Assembly (NCBI GenBank): GCA_021324095.1
Contig: JAJPJT010000112.1
Span: 1 to 44,184, forward strand
From: Gammaproteobacteria bacterium
Lineage (GTDB): Bacteria > Pseudomonadota > Gammaproteobacteria > Xanthomonadales > Rhodanobacteraceae
Direction: 5' to 3'
DNA: 44,184 nucleotides
Each line of letters begins with the position of its first letter. Position 1 is the stretch's first letter. Below, in pieces: positions 41,086-44,184 of the stretch. Below the pieces are notes generated by a model, which saw only the letters and a list, made by a program, of their open reading frames with translations, did no database searches and was not told where the DNA came from. Both the position numbers and the translations under genes were made by a program.

Positions 41086-42204
41086 ATGAAATGCATGCTC
41101 GCCTTTTGTTTGTTGCTGCCGTTCTCCGGCGCGATCTTCGCCGCGCCTCCTTCGTCCGCACCCGCACAGCCGGAAAGCGACGCGGCCCTTCAGCAGCAGA
41201 TGGCCGCGCTGCAAACCCGAATGAGCGATCTCGCCAGCCGGATGGCCGCGCTGTCCGTGCGGATGGGCGATGAAGCCAACGCCAGCGCCTTGCATTACCT
41301 CGCCGACAGCAAGCGCGGCATGCTCGGAATGGCGGTCAGCCCCGGCGCCGCGGGATTGCGCGTCGAAGCCGTCACGCCCGGCGGTCCCGCCGAACGCGCT
41401 GGGGTGAAAGCCGGCGACATGATCACGGCCATCAACGGCAATGCGGTCGGCCCCCACGACGGCGCATCCGCGGACACGCTGCGGCAGGCGCAAGCGGGCA
41501 AGCCGATCGCGCTGCGCGTGGATCGAAACGGCAAGACGCGCGAACTGCGGGTCACGCCCGAGCGCCTGCAAGCGACGGACTGGCAGGACATCGCTCGTCA
41601 GGCAGAACTTGCTGCCAAGGAGGCCACCGCGCGCGTGCGTTCGCCCGAATTCCAGCGGCAAATCCAGCAAAGCATCGACGACGCGATGAAGAGTGCCGAC
41701 GTTGCAAGGATGAGCGCGGAAGCGGCACGCGAAGCCGCCATCCAGGCCGGCGGCCGCGAGCACGCATGGATCATCAGCATGTCACCGTGGTGGGGGCTGA
41801 ACCTCGCGCCGCTGAACCCCGGGCTCGGGCACTACTTCGGAACCGATCGCGGCGTGCTGGTGCTGTCGCGCAGCGACAAACAGTTTCCGGGACTGGAAGC
41901 GGGCGACGTGATCACCGCAATCGGCGGCAAGCTGGTGGCGCAGCCCGAAGACGTGCTGCGCGCACTGCGCAATGCGCCCGCCGATTCACGCGTGCGCATG
42001 GCGCTGCGTCGCCACGGCCAGGAGGTCTCGCTGGCGATGCGGGTCCCGCCGCGGTGGAACTTTTTGCCACCGCCGCCGCCCCTGCCGCCGATGCCGCCCG
42101 AACCGGCAAAGCCGGCCGTGCCCGCGCCGCCACCGCCGCCCAAAGTCGCTGCGCCGCTGCCGCCTGCACCACCGCCACCACCCTCGGCAGGCCGCGCGCC
42201 GTAA
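41086..42204 (+). CDS. Periplasmic double-PDZ protein with proline-rich tail
   Basis: A 372-residue exported protein. A signal peptide (about 1-20) and a short coiled coil (QQQMAALQTRMSDLASRMAALSVRM, about 36-60) precede a first PDZ domain (about 78-165, LGMAVSPGAAGLRVEAVTPGGPAERAGVKAGDMITAINGN). A helical spacer (about 166-225) leads to a second PDZ-like domain (about 230-325, FGTDRGVLVLSRSDKQFPGLEAGDVITAIGGKLV). The Pro-rich tail (about 330-372, FLPPPPPLPPMPPEPAKPAVP) is unusual. No protease catalytic residues. It is 14 bp after the anti-sigma-like gene and ends in a 14-bp palindrome. Confidence 0.8.
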   Translation: MKCMLAFCLLLPFSGAIFAAPPSSAPAQPESDAALQQQMAALQTRMSDLASRMAALSVRMGDEANASALHYLADSKRGMLGMAVSPGAAGLRVEAVTPGGPAERAGVKAGDMITAINGNAVGPHDGASADTLRQAQAGKPIALRVDRNGKTRELRVTPERLQATDWQDIARQAELAAKEATARVRSPEFQRQIQQSIDDAMKSADVARMSAEAAREAAIQAGGREHAWIISMSPWWGLNLAPLNPGLGHYFGTDRGVLVLSRSDKQFPGLEAGDVITAIGGKLVAQPEDVLRALRNAPADSRVRMALRRHGQEVSLAMRVPPRWNFLPPPPPLPPMPPEPAKPAVPAPPPPPKVAAPLPPAPPPPPSAGRAP

Positions 42205-42213
42205 CCGGTTACG
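42200..42213. repeat. 14-bp perfect palindrome between the PDZ gene and kup
   Basis: CGTAACCGGTTACG is a perfect palindrome that contains the PDZ gene's TAA stop (42202-42204). It sits 24 bp before the end of the convergent kup gene. It could be a protein-binding or transcript-end structure; the arms are too short to be a clear terminator. Confidence 0.5.
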
Positions 42214-42236
42214 CAGTTACCCGGCAATCGCGGTCC

Positions 42237-44132
42237 TCAGATTTCGACCTGCGTGCCCAACTCCACCAACCGATTGGCCGGGATGTGGAAGAACGCGGTG
42301 GCGGGCATCGCGTTGCGTGACATGAACGCGAACAGCCGGTCGCGCCAGAACGCCATGCCGGCGCGTCGCGCGGCGACCACGTTTTCGCGCGAAAGGAAAA
42401 ACGTGGTATCCATCATGTCGAAGGCGAATCCGCGCGCCGCGCAGCCCGCCAGCGCCGCAGGTATATCGGGATCCTCCATGAAGCCGAAGCGCAACACCAC
42501 GGTGTGGAAGGAATGCCCGAGATCGCGCAGTTCGATGCGCTCCGACGCATCGGCATAGGGCGTTTCCAGGGTTTCCACGCTGAGCAATACATTGCGTTCG
42601 TGCAGCACCTTGAAGTGCTTCAGGCTGTGCAGCAGCGCATGCGGTACCGCATTCAGGTTGGCGGTCATGAACACCGCGGTGCCGGGCACGCGCGCCGGCG
42701 GATGTTCGGCGATGCTGCCGATGAACGGCGCCAAGGCAAGGCCGCCGTGCTTCAGCTGGCGCAGCACCAGCTCGCGGCCGCGTCGCCACGTGGTCATCAC
42801 CGTGAACACCAGCAATCCGAGCGCCAGCGGAAACCAACCGCCGTGCTCGACTTTGAGCAGATTGGCGCCGAAGAACGCGAGATCGATGACGAGGAACAAG
42901 GCACCCATCGCGGCGACGACGGGCAGCTTCCAGTGCCACAAGCGAACCGCGACGATCAGCATCAGCAACGTGGTTACCACCATCGTTCCGGTCACGGCAA
43001 TGCCGTATGCAGCGCCCAGGTTTTCCGAGGAACGGAAGCCGATCACGGCGGCCAGCACCAGCATCAGCAGCATGCCGTTGATCCAGGGGACGAAGATCTG
43101 CCCGGACATCCGGCTCGAGGTGTGCACCACCCGCATGCGCGGCGAGAAGCCGAGCTGCATCGCCTCGCGCGTCATCGAATAAGCGCCCGAGATCACCGCC
43201 TGCGAGGCGATCACCGCGGCCGCGGTGGCCAGCACGACCATCGGATACAGGACCGCATGCGGCACCAGCAAATAAAAGGGATCGCCCGCGGCGCGCGGAT
43301 CGCGCAGCAGCAGCGCGCCCTGCCCGAAGTAATTCAGCAACAGCGCAGGCAACACGAAGAACAACCATGCGCGCCGGATCGGCGTCTTCCCGAAATGTCC
43401 CATGTCGGCATACAGCGCTTCGGTGCCGGTCACCGCCAGCACCACGCCACCCAACGCGATGAAGGCCGCGACGCCGTGCGAATGGAAGAAGCGCACCGCG
43501 TAGTACGGATTCAGCGCGATGAGGATCCGCGGTTCGCGCACAATCATGAGCGCGCCCAACAGCGCGATCACCACGAACCATACCGCCATCACCGGCGCGA
43601 ATACCGCCCCGACCCCCGCGGTGCCGCGCTTTTGCACGACGAACAGCGCCAGCACGATAACGACGCTGATCGGCATCACCCAGCGCACCAGGGAACGTTC
43701 CGCGATTTTCAAGCCTTCCACCGCCGACAACACCGACATTGCCGGCGTGATCACGCCATCGCCGTAGAACAGCGCTGCGCCGAAGATCGCGACCAGCGCG
43801 ACCAGCCAGCGCAGCCTCGGTATGCCCCGCGCGCCCCGCTGCGCCAGCGCCATCAGCGCCATGATGCCGCCCTCGCCCTTGTTGTCGGCACGCATCACGA
43901 ACAAGACGTACTTCAGCGTCACCACCAGCAACAGTGACCAGAACACCAGCGAGAGGACGCCGAGGATCGCTGCGTGGCTGACTTCCAATCCATACTGGCT
44001 GCTGAAAACTTCCTGCAGCGTGTACAGCGGGCTGGTGCCGATGTCGCCGAACACCACGCCGATCGCGCCGAACGCCAGCGCGCGCGTGCCGGGGCGAATC
44101 TGTCGTTCCGTGCTGACCGGTGCCGTCGCCAT
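42237..44132 (-). CDS. kup: Low-affinity potassium uptake protein Kup
   Basis: A 631-residue potassium/proton symporter of the KUP/HAK family. The N-terminus ALAFGAIGVVFGDIGTSPLYTLQEVF (about 18-43) is the family signature. DNKGEGGIMALMALAQRG (about 83-100) and LFYGDGVITPAMSVLSAVEGLK (about 120-141) are further conserved blocks. Twelve membrane helices end at about residue 455, followed by a soluble C-terminal domain (about 460-631, with PARVPGTAVFMTANLNAVPHALLHSLKHFKVLHERNVLLSV). ATG 44132 gives the full N-terminus. A 648-residue reading frame in another frame on the same strand is a shadow. Confidence 0.95.
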   Translation of the reverse strand: MATAPVSTERQIRPGTRALAFGAIGVVFGDIGTSPLYTLQEVFSSQYGLEVSHAAILGVLSLVFWSLLLVVTLKYVLFVMRADNKGEGGIMALMALAQRGARGIPRLRWLVALVAIFGAALFYGDGVITPAMSVLSAVEGLKIAERSLVRWVMPISVVIVLALFVVQKRGTAGVGAVFAPVMAVWFVVIALLGALMIVREPRILIALNPYYAVRFFHSHGVAAFIALGGVVLAVTGTEALYADMGHFGKTPIRRAWLFFVLPALLLNYFGQGALLLRDPRAAGDPFYLLVPHAVLYPMVVLATAAAVIASQAVISGAYSMTREAMQLGFSPRMRVVHTSSRMSGQIFVPWINGMLLMLVLAAVIGFRSSENLGAAYGIAVTGTMVVTTLLMLIVAVRLWHWKLPVVAAMGALFLVIDLAFFGANLLKVEHGGWFPLALGLLVFTVMTTWRRGRELVLRQLKHGGLALAPFIGSIAEHPPARVPGTAVFMTANLNAVPHALLHSLKHFKVLHERNVLLSVETLETPYADASERIELRDLGHSFHTVVLRFGFMEDPDIPAALAGCAARGFAFDMMDTTFFLSRENVVAARRAGMAFWRDRLFAFMSRNAMPATAFFHIPANRLVELGTQVEI

Positions 44133-44184
44133 GGGGCGCGCAGTGTACAGGCGCCCGGCGCACGCGGGGCCGGTTCGATGAACG

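Noticed and set aside
42217..44163. 648-residue minus-strand frame overlapping kup
   Set aside because: Same strand but another frame; kup has all family motifs, this one has none.

Overview
The window reads as chromosomal DNA of a high-GC gammaproteobacterium, most likely of the Xanthomonadales (Lysobacterales) and perhaps Rhodanobacteraceae. This rests on gene content and order (petABC-sspAB beside a DegS-type protease; ruvB-ybgC-tolQRAB-pal-cpoB-queC-tRNA-Lys; RnfB- and RnfC-like ferredoxins beside nth) and on several families of short intergenic repeats. There is no rRNA gene, so the placement is inferred. Housekeeping genes dominate. I see no phage, plasmid, CRISPR array or complete insertion sequence.

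Layout. 1-6.0 kb: the start of dnaB (cut by the window edge), a D-amino-acid dehydrogenase-like flavoprotein, a small unknown protein, an NlpC/P60 lipoprotein, a DoxX membrane protein, slyD and an MFS carrier. 6.1-8.6 kb: a tightly overlapping operon of an RnfB-like ferredoxin, a membrane metallophosphoesterase, an RnfC-derived ferredoxin and nth; it looks like a reduced, rebuilt rnf-nth locus. 8.7-12.2 kb: an EF-hand secreted protein, RNase T, a GT2 glycosyltransferase and an atypical SDR. 12.3-17.8 kb: a TPR membrane protein and relA, two small genes, and two clusters of palindromic repeats that abut the stop codons of the TPR gene and sspB. 17.8-23.1 kb: sspB, sspA and the cytochrome bc1 genes (one operon on the minus strand), with degS divergent.

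23.2-27.6 kb: apt with a DUF2007 gene, a 217-bp MITE-like element just before glnS, then three small stress-type proteins (BON, CsbD, DUF1328). 27.6-32.4 kb: an ArsR-type regulator divergent from a row of NIPSNAP, aspartate-racemase-like, secreted alpha/beta-hydrolase and deaminase genes, then a TVP38/DedA membrane protein and a DUF883 protein. 32.5-39.9 kb: the minus-strand Tol-Pal operon from ruvB to queC, ending at a tRNA-Lys(TTT). 39.9-44.1 kb: an ECF sigma factor, a membrane anti-sigma-like protein and a double-PDZ protein, converging on kup.

What stands out beyond the known genes: the rnf-derived operon; palindromic repeats whose hairpin arms carry compensatory changes and include gene stop codons; a perfect 40-bp palindrome inside the cpoB signal-peptide codons; a Rieske protein with an altered second cluster motif; a cysteine-rich Pal; and the racemase/hydrolase/deaminase gene group. 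None is proven to be a new system from sequence alone.
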